A stretch of 29,573 bases of DNA from JANXUC01 sp043749225 (GTDB lineage: Bacteria > Acidobacteriota > Terriglobia > Terriglobales > Acidobacteriaceae). Location of the stretch: assembly GCA_043749225.1 (NCBI GenBank), contig JAYVEP010000163.1, forward strand, positions 1 through 29,573, written 5' to 3'. Both the position numbers and the translations under genes were made by a program. The notes beneath the pieces are model-generated. The model was given only the letters and a program-made list of their open reading frames with translations, was not told where the DNA came from and did not search any database. Below, piece after piece: positions 15,309 to 22,828 of this stretch; the first letter of the stretch is position 1, and every line of letters starts with the position of its first letter.

Positions 15309-15402
15309 TTCAAGGCTGGATGATCGACCGACTGCAATCATCGCCGACTACGACTGTAAAGTCCACTTGCGTGTCAATCTTCCGCCCGCACGGTGCGATA
15401 AC

Positions 15403-15573
15403 ATGCAGGATATCGATGAAGAAACTCCGCGACTTCCTAACGATCCCGTCGACTTCGAATTGCAGCAGTGGCAAATCGAACATATCCAGCAGGGGATACA
15501 CGACGCGGATGCTGGGCTAACTGTATCTCATGACGACATCAAAAATGCTGTTTTGGCTTGGCGCGGCAAGTAA
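15403..15573 (+). CDS. Small antitoxin-like protein, apparently orphan
   Basis: 56 residues, acidic. The pattern WQIEHIQQGIHDADAG followed by a short loop and SHDDIKNAVLAW resembles the C-terminal half of ParD/CopG-type antitoxins (W..EI..GI..AD.G.....E......W). No DNA-binding N-terminal domain fits in the length, and no RelE/ParE-like toxin gene follows: the next 37 nt are a dispersed repeat and then the mnmA stop on the other strand. It sits divergently from atpZ with about 95 nt between starts. Function is inferred from pattern only; it could be a residual module or an uncharacterised small protein. Confidence 0.55.
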   Translation: MQDIDEETPRLPNDPVDFELQQWQIEHIQQGIHDADAGLTVSHDDIKNAVLAWRGK

Positions 15574-15585
15574 CGCCGGTCCCGA

Positions 15586-15618
15586 GCAGCGGCGAACAGG
15601 AATGTTCGCCCTACACAA
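15586..15618 (-). repeat. Dispersed hairpin element, copy 2 (inverted)
   Basis: The complement reads GTGTAGGGCGAACATTCCTG followed by TTCGCCGCTG, matching the copies at 13126 and 19432. It overlaps the last codons and stop of mnmA (15611) and lies between convergent ends, so it may stop transcription. Confidence 0.75.
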
Positions 15619-16762
15619 TCCAGCCGCCGCCTACCACAACATCTCCGTCGTAAAACACAGCCGCCTGTCCCGGCGTGATGGCACGCTGGGGCTCATCGAA
15701 TGTGCCGGTCACTTCCTCGTCGCCGGTCTTCTTGATCCACGCCAAGGCGGGCTCGTGCCGATGGCGGATCTTAACGCTCACTCTCATCGGCTCGCGTAGG
15801 TCTTCCACGGAAATCCAGTTCAGATCGCGCGCACGAAGCGTCTTCGAAAAGAGTTCTTCATCCTTGCCCAAAACCACTTTGTGATCCGCCGGATTGATCT
15901 GGATTACATACAGCGGCGACCCGGTGGCAATGCCCAATCCCTTGCGCTGGCCGACTGTGAAATTATGCACACCGGCGTGCTCGCCGAGAGTAGCGCCGTC
16001 GGTGGTAACCAATTCGCCCGACGAGTCCGGCAGAGCCTCGCCCTGCTCCTCCAAGTACGCTTCAATAAAACGCTTGTAATCACCGCCGGGGACAAAGCAG
16101 ATCTCCTGCGACTCGGGCTTTTCGGCGGACGCGAGGCCGTGCTGACGGGCAATCTCACGGACTTCCGCCTTCGTCATGCCGCCTAGAGGAAAGAGTGTGC
16201 GGCTGAGCTGTTCCTGGGTCAATCCAAACAGGAAATACGTCTGATCCTTGGCGCGATCGACTGGACGTTGCAGCAGCCAGCGCCCGCTATCTTCTGAATA
16301 CGAAACACGAGCATAGTGTCCGGTTGCGATTTTTTCGGCGCCGATTTGACGCGCCATTACCAAGAATTCGTCAAACTTGAGGAAGTTGTTGCAGAGGCTG
16401 CACGGGATTGGCGTGCGTCCCGCCAGATATTCGCTGACGAAGGGCTTGACGACATCGCGCTCGAAACGGGCTTCGTGATTGACCACGTAGTAGGGGATGT
16501 CAATCTTCTCGGCGACACGGCGCGCGTCATAGACGTCGTCGATGGAACAGCAGCGGCCCTGGACAGACTCCGGCATTCCCGCATGTCCGGCGAGGCGGCG
16601 CTGGTTCCACAGTTGCATCGTGAGGCCGACGATGGTGTGTCCTTCGGCGCGGAGCATGGCTGCGACGGCGGAGGAATCGACTCCTCCGGACATGGCGACG
16701 GCGATAACACCGCTATCGGCTGTCGGCTCTCGGCTGTCGGTATTGGGGCTCGTGATCTTCAA
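15611..16762 (-). CDS. mnmA: tRNA-specific 2-thiouridylase
   Basis: Adds sulfur to U34 of Lys, Glu and Gln tRNAs, using ATP to activate the base and persulfide sulfur from a cysteine desulfurase. About 383 residues. PP-loop SGGVDSS at 25-31, the CNNFLKF segment with the first catalytic Cys, the SQEICFVPG segment with the second, then GLGIATGSPLYV and a C-terminal beta-barrel ending GQAAVFYDGDVVVGGGWI. Start: a TTG at 16762, 17 nt before the iscS stop; farther upstream in-frame starts lie inside iscS and are rejected. The first 18 codons contain a heptad repeat and are not family sequence. Position directly after iscS fits a sulfur-relay pair. Confidence 0.93.
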   Translation of the reverse strand: MKITSPNTDSREPTADSGVIAVAMSGGVDSSAVAAMLRAEGHTIVGLTMQLWNQRRLAGHAGMPESVQGRCCSIDDVYDARRVAEKIDIPYYVVNHEARFERDVVKPFVSEYLAGRTPIPCSLCNNFLKFDEFLVMARQIGAEKIATGHYARVSYSEDSGRWLLQRPVDRAKDQTYFLFGLTQEQLSRTLFPLGGMTKAEVREIARQHGLASAEKPESQEICFVPGGDYKRFIEAYLEEQGEALPDSSGELVTTDGATLGEHAGVHNFTVGQRKGLGIATGSPLYVIQINPADHKVVLGKDEELFSKTLRARDLNWISVEDLREPMRVSVKIRHRHEPALAWIKKTGDEEVTGTFDEPQRAITPGQAAVFYDGDVVVGGGWIV

Positions 16763-16842
16763 ACTTGATTCTCTATTCTCAATTTTTGGAAACTGCTTCT
16801 GGTTTTGGCTGAGAGCCAATAGCCGATAGCCGCGAGCCGCTC
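16713..16842. repeat. Facing heptad arrays across the iscS/mnmA junction
   Basis: 16713-16740: four units CTNTCGG (inside the 5' coding part of mnmA). 16808-16842: five units of GCCNNNA type (inside the 3' coding part of iscS). The two arrays are inverted relative to each other (19 of 22 complementary positions) with about 67 nt between, so the bicistronic mRNA could form a long hairpin covering the iscS stop and mnmA start. Confidence 0.75.
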
Positions 16843-17990
16843 TTCTTCCACAACGGCGACAAACTCCGCAACCTTGCAACCGTTTCTGGAACAACGCGAA
16901 TCGCAAAATCTACTTCTTCTTCTGTGTTCTGTTTTCCCAGACTGAAGCGAATGCTGGCCCTCGCGCGCTCCGGACTCAGACCCATTGCAGTCAGCACGTG
17001 CGACGGCTCAATCGCTCCCGACGAGCATGCCGCACCCGTTGAAACCGCCAGCCCTTTCAGATCGAGCGCGATAACCAGCGCCTCACCCTCAATGCAGTCA
17101 AAATAAATATTCGTCGTATTTGGAACACGCGGCGCCCCGTCTCCGTTCACGCCCGAAGCTTCGACCGCACTCAGCAAGGTTGCCTGCAAGCGGTCGCGCA
17201 TGGCAGCCGTTTCGAGGTGGCCGCCGTGCTCGAAAGCGTTCAACGCGATTTCAGCCGCCTTGCCCAGCCCCACAATTCCGGCAACGTTCTCAGTCCCGGC
17301 GCGCCGTTGACGTTCGTGGCGACCCCCATACAACATGGGCTGAAGATGAGTTCCCTTCCTCACATAGGTCGCGCCAACTCCCTGCGGCGCATGCATCTTG
17401 TGTCCCGAAATCGTGAGTAGGTCGCAGCCGACGCCTTCGACGTCGATCAGCACCTTCCTCGCCGCCTGCACGGCGTCGGTGTGAAAATAAACGTCGGCTT
17501 CGGCGGCAATCTTGCCAATCTCCGCCACTGGCTGCAGCACGCCAGTTTCGTTGTTGGCCATCATGATGGAGATGAGCCTCGTGTTCGGACGCAGTGCGCG
17601 CTTGGCATCTTCGGGATCTACGACTCCTTGGCCGCTCACAGGAACATAGGTCACCGCGACGCCCATCTCCTCCAAACGCTGACAAGAAAAAAGCACGGCA
17701 TGGTGCTCGATGGTCGAAGTAATCACGTGATCGCCGGGCCGGACGATGCCGAAAATTCCGAGGTTATCGCCTTCCGTGCCGCCGCTGGTGAACACGATTT
17801 CGGACGCTCGACAACCCAGCAGCTTGGCCACAGAATCCCGTGCCCGCTCTACGGCGAAGCGCGTTTCCTGTCCATGATGATGGATGGAGGAAGCGTTGCC
17901 AAAATGCTCGGCAAAATACGGCTCCATTGCCGCGCGGACTTCCGGCAGCAAAGGCGTCGTGGCGTTATTGTCGAGATAGATGCGGCGCAT
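16779..17990 (-). CDS. iscS: Cysteine desulfurase, IscS/NifS family
   Basis: PLP enzyme that takes sulfur from L-cysteine as a persulfide for thio-tRNA and Fe-S clusters. 403 residues. PLP features: Lys198 in SGHKMHAPQG forms the Schiff base, His96 (IEHHAVL) stacks on the cofactor, and GGRHERQRRAGTEN binds the phosphate and substrate. The catalytic Cys322 is in STGAACSSG, in a loop of IscS length. The last 15 residues (SRLSAIGSQ and on) come from the heptad repeat and are not conserved. Followed at once by mnmA. No scaffold (iscU) gene is near, so its main partner here may be MnmA. Confidence 0.95.
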   Translation of the reverse strand: MRRIYLDNNATTPLLPEVRAAMEPYFAEHFGNASSIHHHGQETRFAVERARDSVAKLLGCRASEIVFTSGGTEGDNLGIFGIVRPGDHVITSTIEHHAVLFSCQRLEEMGVAVTYVPVSGQGVVDPEDAKRALRPNTRLISIMMANNETGVLQPVAEIGKIAAEADVYFHTDAVQAARKVLIDVEGVGCDLLTISGHKMHAPQGVGATYVRKGTHLQPMLYGGRHERQRRAGTENVAGIVGLGKAAEIALNAFEHGGHLETAAMRDRLQATLLSAVEASGVNGDGAPRVPNTTNIYFDCIEGEALVIALDLKGLAVSTGAACSSGAIEPSHVLTAMGLSPERARASIRFSLGKQNTEEEVDFAIRVVPETVARLRSLSPLWKKSGSRLSAIGSQPKPEAVSKN

Positions 17991-18098
17991 GCACAGGCCT
18001 AATTTACTAAGATGATTGTACGGGTTCGGGAGACGCTAAGGCACGGCCTCCACCCAGTTCGGTCAAAACCTCCGGTCGAGCGGACCGAACCAAGACCA

Positions 18099-18126
18099 GG
18101 TGGACAGGAGTGTCCGCCCCACAAGA
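18099..18126 (-). repeat. Dispersed hairpin element, copy 3 (inverted, diverged)
   Basis: The complement reads TTGTGGGGCGGACACTCCTG then TCCACC, the GGACA/TGTCC variant of the hairpin family. Upstream, TTCGGTC and GACCGAA (about 18058-18089) form another small inverted repeat in the same spacer. Confidence 0.65.
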
Positions 18127-18131
18127 GCTGG

Positions 18132-19271
18132 CTATCTTTGATTCATCGCCACATACGGAGCCGGATGTTTCGGCCCAATGTATTCCGCCCGCGGACGGAT
18201 CAAGCGGTTGTCGTCTAACTGTTCGATGACGTGCGCCGCCCAGCCACCTATGCGCGAAATGGCGAAGATTGGGGTGAATAGATCTACGTCGATCCCTAGC
18301 GTGTGGTAGGTCGAGGCGGAATAGAAATCCACATTCGCGTTTAGCTTCTTTTCGGCGTTGATGTAGAGTTCGACCTTGCGCGACATTTCAAACCACTTTG
18401 GGTTGCCGCTGGATTTACCCAGATCTTCCGACATCTTCCGCAGGAACGTCGCGCGAGGATCTTCGGTGTGATAAACACGGTGGCCAAAGCCAGAGATCTT
18501 CTTTTTGGATGCCAGCATGGCTTTTATGTGTTCAACTGCGTCTTCACCCTTAGTATCAATTTCCTTCAGCATCTTGAACACAGCTTCATTGGCGCCGCCG
18601 TGCAGAGGGCCTTTCAGTGCACCAATCGCGGAGGTGATCGCGGAATGCATATCCGACAAAGTTGCGGCCGTAACACGGGCCGCGAAGGTAGACGCGTTTA
18701 GTTCGTGGTCGGCATGCAGAACTAGCGCCACATCGAGTGCCTTTTCTGCAGTGGCGGAAGGCTTTTCTCCATTCAACATCCAGAGGAAATTCGCTGCATG
18801 CGACAGAGATGGGTCGGCTTCAACAATATTCTTTCCCTTACGAATGCGGTCGTGAATCGCCACCAGCATGGCGATCTGCGAGGTCAGGCGGATGGCCTTG
18901 CGGATATTCGCGTCGTGGTCGCCGTTCTTCGTATCAGCGTCGTAAATTCCCAGCGCCGAAACTGTGGTGCGCAGCACATCCATGGGAGCGGCATCTTTGG
19001 GAAACAGGCGCAGCAAGGAGATGATCGAGGGATCGATCTCGCGTTCCTGCCCGAGCTTCTTCTTCAGGTCGTCCAGCTCCGATTGTTTGGGAAGACGCCC
19101 GTTCCAAAGCAAAAAGCAGGTTTCTTCAAAATTCGAATGCGTGCCCAGTTCGCGAATATCAATGCCGCGATACGCCAGGACTCCAAGCTCGCCGTCGATA
19201 TAACAAATACTCGAGTTGGTGGCGACGATACCTTCTAAACCTCGACCTTGGACGATTGTCCCGCTGGACAT
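18132..19271 (-). CDS. gltA: Citrate synthase
   Basis: Condenses acetyl-CoA with oxaloacetate at the entry of the TCA cycle. 379 residues, the short bacterial type also used by 2-methylcitrate synthases. Active-site segments: HADHELNAST (186-195), the catalytic His224 in GPLHGGAN, His264 in GFGHRVYHTEDPRA, and catalytic Asp315 in NVDFYSA. Start: ATG at 19271 has GAGAGG 6 nt upstream and gives the family N-terminus SSGTIVQGRGLEG; an upstream in-frame start at 19316 is rejected. Specificity for citrate over methylcitrate is likely but not proven, since no prp genes are near. Single gene. Confidence 0.94.
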   Translation of the reverse strand: MSSGTIVQGRGLEGIVATNSSICYIDGELGVLAYRGIDIRELGTHSNFEETCFLLWNGRLPKQSELDDLKKKLGQEREIDPSIISLLRLFPKDAAPMDVLRTTVSALGIYDADTKNGDHDANIRKAIRLTSQIAMLVAIHDRIRKGKNIVEADPSLSHAANFLWMLNGEKPSATAEKALDVALVLHADHELNASTFAARVTAATLSDMHSAITSAIGALKGPLHGGANEAVFKMLKEIDTKGEDAVEHIKAMLASKKKISGFGHRVYHTEDPRATFLRKMSEDLGKSSGNPKWFEMSRKVELYINAEKKLNANVDFYSASTYHTLGIDVDLFTPIFAISRIGGWAAHVIEQLDDNRLIRPRAEYIGPKHPAPYVAMNQR

Positions 19272-19431
19272 GATGACCTCTCTCCGAGCTACCGCAAAGA
19301 ATAAGTTAGGAAGCAAAAACGTTTATCCGCGGGTTCCAGACACGCAATCCTGCAACTCGCGCAACTCTTTTTTATACGCCAAAATCGGGAAGTTTCCAAA
19401 CGCCCAGGGACATGTACCAAAGGACTTGGCT

Positions 19432-19461
19432 TGTGTAGGGCGAACATTCCTGCCCGCCGCC
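19432..19461 (+). repeat. Dispersed hairpin element, copy 4
   Basis: TGTGTAGGGCGAACATTCCTG followed by CCCGCCGC, in the spacer between the racemase-family gene and citrate synthase. Confidence 0.72.
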
Positions 19462-19489
19462 GCAGCCCTGCGCTCGCAGAGTGAACCCG

Positions 19490-20599
19490 CTACGCGCGCA
19501 GGGTTTCCTTACGCACGGTCAGGTGCTCGATCAAGTCTTCCTTGATCTGATAGCCCGTTCCTGGGACGTTGGGAACCTGAATCGTACCGCGCGCCGAGAC
19601 CATTACTTCGGGCTCGATAATATCTTCCTTCCAATAGCGCTTGGAGGCGGACACATCCCCGGGCAGCGTGAAGTTTTCAAGTGAGGATAAGTGAATATTG
19701 TGGACGCGCCCAATGCCCGATTCCAGCATTCCGCCACACCAGACCGGGATCTTGTGCGCCCTGGCTACATCGTGGACTTTGATCGCCTCGCTCATCCCGC
19801 CAACGCGCCCGACTTTTATATTGATAATGCGGCAGGCATCGAGCTCCAGCGCCATTTCCGCGTCGCGCGCCGTACGAATCGATTCGTCCAGGCAAATTTT
19901 CGTCTGCAACTGCTTCTGCAGGCGAGCATGGTAGTAGATATCGTCGTTCCAAAGCGGTTGCTCGATCATCAGAAGATTAAATTGATCGAACTTCCGGAGA
20001 TGGTCGATTTCGTCGAGGCGATAGGCGGAATTGGCGTCGCAACTGAGGAGAATATTGGGCCAGCGGCTGCGGATTTTCGCCAAGACATCGACATCCCAAC
20101 CGTGCTTCACTTTGACCTTGATGCGCTGGTAACCTGCGGCCAGTTCTGTTTCGATTTTGCCCATCAGTTGTTCGACGGAATCCTGGATTCCAATCGATAC
20201 ACCGGTGGGAATCTCGCGCGCCGAACCACCAATAAGCTTCCATAATGGAACACCCTTCTGCTTCGACTCCGCTTCCCACAAAGCGTTCTCCAGCGCGCCT
20301 TTCGCCATGCGATTGCCGCGAACCTTCTCAAACAAAGGAACGCAGTCAGCGCCGGTAGCCAAAGTCTTCCCTAGCAGCGCTGGGATCAGATATTGCCGCA
20401 GGACCAGCCACGTGGCATCCACAAACTCTTCGTTGTAGAAAGGATGCGCGTCGGCGACACATTCACCCCAGCCTTCCACTCCCTCACAATGTATGGTGAC
20501 GAGCATGGTGCGGCGATCATAGACGCGTCCAAAGCTAGTCTCGAAAAAGTGGACCAGCGGCATGTGCAGTTCTCGCAAAGTTACGGCTTCAATTTTCAT
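19490..20599 (-). CDS. menC: N-succinylamino-acid racemase / o-succinylbenzoate synthase family (enolase superfamily)
   Basis: 369 residues with the OSBS/NSAR signature set: Lys163 (IKVKVKHGWD) and Lys262 (NIKVGRVGG) as the two acid/base lysines, Mg2+ ligands Asp188 (DANSAY), Glu213 (EQP) and Asp238 (CLDES), and the WCGGMLESGIGR loop. This branch contains enzymes that make o-succinylbenzoate for menaquinone and enzymes that racemise N-succinylamino acids, and many do both. No other men gene is in the window, while a GNAT of the type linked to NSAR pathways lies three genes upstream, so racemase activity on N-succinylated amino acids is a reasonable inference. Last gene of the 23863-19490 operon. 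Confidence 0.85.
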   Translation of the reverse strand: MKIEAVTLRELHMPLVHFFETSFGRVYDRRTMLVTIHCEGVEGWGECVADAHPFYNEEFVDATWLVLRQYLIPALLGKTLATGADCVPLFEKVRGNRMAKGALENALWEAESKQKGVPLWKLIGGSAREIPTGVSIGIQDSVEQLMGKIETELAAGYQRIKVKVKHGWDVDVLAKIRSRWPNILLSCDANSAYRLDEIDHLRKFDQFNLLMIEQPLWNDDIYYHARLQKQLQTKICLDESIRTARDAEMALELDACRIINIKVGRVGGMSEAIKVHDVARAHKIPVWCGGMLESGIGRVHNIHLSSLENFTLPGDVSASKRYWKEDIIEPEVMVSARGTIQVPNVPGTGYQIKEDLIEHLTVRKETLRA

Positions 20600-20677
20600 T
20601 TCGAAACGATCCCCCTACCCTCTAATACGAAATGCGGCGCCGCCTCGGAAACGGGCTGAAAGAAGCGCCAATGCTCG

Positions 20678-21136
20678 TCAAGCCAAGGAGTCGTCAGGAA
20701 AGACCTGCAAGATAAACCCGCCAGTCAGCGACAATCTCACGCTGCCGTATTCGTCTGCCTCAATACCGGTCACAAGCAGTATGTTTTCGGGTTGTCGATG
20801 GAAAAGCTCATCTCTCCGCTCATCCCGAAGATTCGCGCCAAACTTCATGTAATCAAACCCATCCGGTTCCCTTTCGGGATTTCCTGCCGGAACAAAGATA
20901 TCTCGGGAAGCAACAATGATGCCGTCTGGCCCTGCGATTCTCCAGGCGCATTGAACATGCAGGGCATAGTCGCCAACCTCGCAGGGCTCACCGAAAAAAG
21001 TCTTGGTTGTGTGACGAACGCCAAACTGGAAACACTCCATATCGGCAGCGCGGGTAGCTTTCCACATCCGCAGCCCCAGCAATGGAGACAGCGCGGTCTC
21101 TACGTCCTGTTTTGTCTGGGAAGGGCTACTTGGCAT
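20678..21136 (-). CDS. Uncharacterised protein in the racemase operon
   Basis: 152 residues from the ATG at 21136, which overlaps the stop of the upstream GNAT gene by 11 nt (a longer start at 21205 would overlap by 80 nt). No signal peptide or membrane helix. Visible features: an amphipathic start, a central FGEPCEVGDYALHVQCAWRI segment, and beta-rich sequence to the end (VRLSLTGGFILQVF). Family not recognised. Its tight overlap with the GNAT gene and position before the racemase suggest a role in the same pathway, but nothing in the sequence says which. Confidence 0.75.
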   Translation of the reverse strand: MPSSPSQTKQDVETALSPLLGLRMWKATRAADMECFQFGVRHTTKTFFGEPCEVGDYALHVQCAWRIAGPDGIIVASRDIFVPAGNPEREPDGFDYMKFGANLRDERRDELFHRQPENILLVTGIEADEYGSVRLSLTGGFILQVFPDDSLA

Positions 21137-21887
21137 AAGACCAGTCTTCGTCCCAGCGTCCCAGAAGAAATGTCCCGTTACCAGCGTCGTCGCGTTCGTA
21201 ACCAAGAACAGACAGGCCCTCGCCGAACGCGTTCAGGAACGCTTCCCTGTTTCGGCGCTGCACTTCCGCAGCCCGAGCCCGTGTTTCTTCGGCGGCTTTC
21301 CACGCATAAATCTCGCTCGGAACGGACACCTTGTTTACAACCTGGAACTGCGGCTCAATTCCCCCTTCCAAAAGCCGGGTGACGCGCTTCGAGCGCAGCC
21401 ACCATTCCGCAATCAAGCGATCCGTTGGCAAGCCGCCATGCAGCGCGGATGTGGTCACTCCATACTGATTGATGTTGTAGTGCCGCATGATGGCGCCCAA
21501 TCGCCGGATGTTAAAAAATGCGTTCTTGATTTCGAGCGGATCAAAAGTCCACTCCATCAATTCAATGTTGCGAGAAAGCGCTTCTTCTCTTTGAAACAGT
21601 TTCAGTTTTCTCCCTACACCTGCGTTTCGGTAGCGCTCGTCCACGCCCGCCATGTGCGAATGCAAATAGGAATGTCCATTGCGATGACCCGGCACCGATA
21701 TCGCGAACCCAATCAGCGCGCCACCATCAAAGGCTCCGACAATCTGCCCGCCAACCTTATCCGCTACCACAAACATGCGCAGAGGAATTAGTTCGGCGTC
21801 GCTGAATTTCCAAACTTCCTGCTGCAGCTTTACGCACAAACGAAACTCATCAACCCCTTGGCATTTACGAACAACAATCTCGCTCAT
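21126..21887 (-). CDS. GNAT acyltransferase, COG3375-like
   Basis: 253 residues. The GNAT acyl-CoA site is visible at VDERYRNAGVGRKLKLFQREEAL (R/QxxGxG/A form: RNAGVG), following SYLHSHMAGV. The second half (FDPLEIKNAFFNIRRLGAIMRHYNINQYG onward) is typical of the larger COG3375-type members. A GNAT of this kind, encoded with an N-succinylamino-acid racemase, acts as a D-amino-acid N-succinyltransferase in a D- to L-amino-acid pathway described in Geobacillus; that role here is inference. The ATG overlaps the mazG stop (ATGA), which fixes the start at 21887 and implies coupling. The deacylase (M20) of the pathway is not in the window. Confidence 0.8.
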   Translation of the reverse strand: MSEIVVRKCQGVDEFRLCVKLQQEVWKFSDAELIPLRMFVVADKVGGQIVGAFDGGALIGFAISVPGHRNGHSYLHSHMAGVDERYRNAGVGRKLKLFQREEALSRNIELMEWTFDPLEIKNAFFNIRRLGAIMRHYNINQYGVTTSALHGGLPTDRLIAEWWLRSKRVTRLLEGGIEPQFQVVNKVSVPSEIYAWKAAEETRARAAEVQRRNREAFLNAFGEGLSVLGYERDDAGNGTFLLGRWDEDWSYAK

Positions 21888-22816
21888 TTCGACGCCCGCT
21901 CTTCCTGCTTCACGGTTTGCCAAAGCGATTCGAGCTCCGCGATGGAAGCGCTTTCAGGGCTTTTTCCGACCGCGCGCAGCTTCTTCTCTACTCCCTGAAA
22001 TCTTCGTCGAAACTTGCGATTGGTCTTCTTCAAAGCGGACTCCGAATCCACCGAAAGATAGCGCGCAATGTTTACCAACGTGAAAAACAAATCTCCGACT
22101 TCCTCTTCGAGCCGCGCTTGCAACTCCCCAGAAACTTCCGCTTTTCCCGACCCGGCAATTCCCCGCCCCTGCGGCTTTGGCCCCGGCGCTGGATACTCCC
22201 CCAATTGCTCACGGAGTTCTTCTGTTTCTTCCTTCAATTTTTCAAACAAACCTTCAACATTGGGCCAGTCGAAACCCACGCCAGCCGCGCGTGAACTCAG
22301 TTTGCGCGCTTCCAGCAAAGCCGGCATGGCCGGGGATACGCCTTCGATCGCCGACTTCGAATCAGTCCCCTCGTTTTGGGTTATCTGCTTAGCCTGTGCT
22401 TTTTCCTGCGCCTTGATCGCGTCCCAGTTGCGCAAGACTTCTGCGGACGTCTCAGCCTTCACATCTCCAAATACATGCGGATGCCGGTTCACCAGCTTGT
22501 CGCAAAGCCTATCCAGTACCTGATCAATCGAGAAAGTTCCCTCTTCTCGCGCCATCTGCGAATAGAACAGAACCTGCAGCAGAAGATCACCCAGTTCGCC
22601 GGGAAGCTCTTCCCAATCGCGATTGTCGATCGCTTCCAGCACTTCATAAGTCTCTTCAATGGTGTACGGCTTGATGGAATCGAAATTCTGCTCACGGTCC
22701 CAGGGACATCCTCCGGGTCCGCGCAGTCGCGCCATAATTGCAACTGCTCGCTCGAAACGTTGCCCGGTTGTCCTGTCTGACGAAGAGACCGATACATCTA
22801 GGGTGTGTTCTGTCAT
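21884..22816 (-). CDS. mazG: Nucleoside triphosphate pyrophosphohydrolase MazG
   Basis: Hydrolyses (d)NTPs to monophosphates and pyrophosphate, removing aberrant nucleotides. 310 residues with two MazG repeats: the first about 28-130 (GGCPWDREQ, EETYEVLEAI, ELGDLLLQVLFYSQ, the metal-binding EExxE/ExxD pattern), the second about 180-290 (EETEELREQL, EEVGDLFFTLVNIARYL). A low-complexity insert lies between them (about 133-165), and another Pro/Gly-rich one at about 207-230. Starts 12 nt after the GDPD stop. Confidence 0.93.
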   Translation of the reverse strand: MTEHTLDVSVSSSDRTTGQRFERAVAIMARLRGPGGCPWDREQNFDSIKPYTIEETYEVLEAIDNRDWEELPGELGDLLLQVLFYSQMAREEGTFSIDQVLDRLCDKLVNRHPHVFGDVKAETSAEVLRNWDAIKAQEKAQAKQITQNEGTDSKSAIEGVSPAMPALLEARKLSSRAAGVGFDWPNVEGLFEKLKEETEELREQLGEYPAPGPKPQGRGIAGSGKAEVSGELQARLEEEVGDLFFTLVNIARYLSVDSESALKKTNRKFRRRFQGVEKKLRAVGKSPESASIAELESLWQTVKQEERASK

Positions 22817-22828
22817 TGGCTTTCTAAT

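Noticed and set aside
15309..15341. Longer AtpZ N-terminus
   Set aside because: Eleven residues without family similarity and no better ribosome-binding site; kept only as an alternative.
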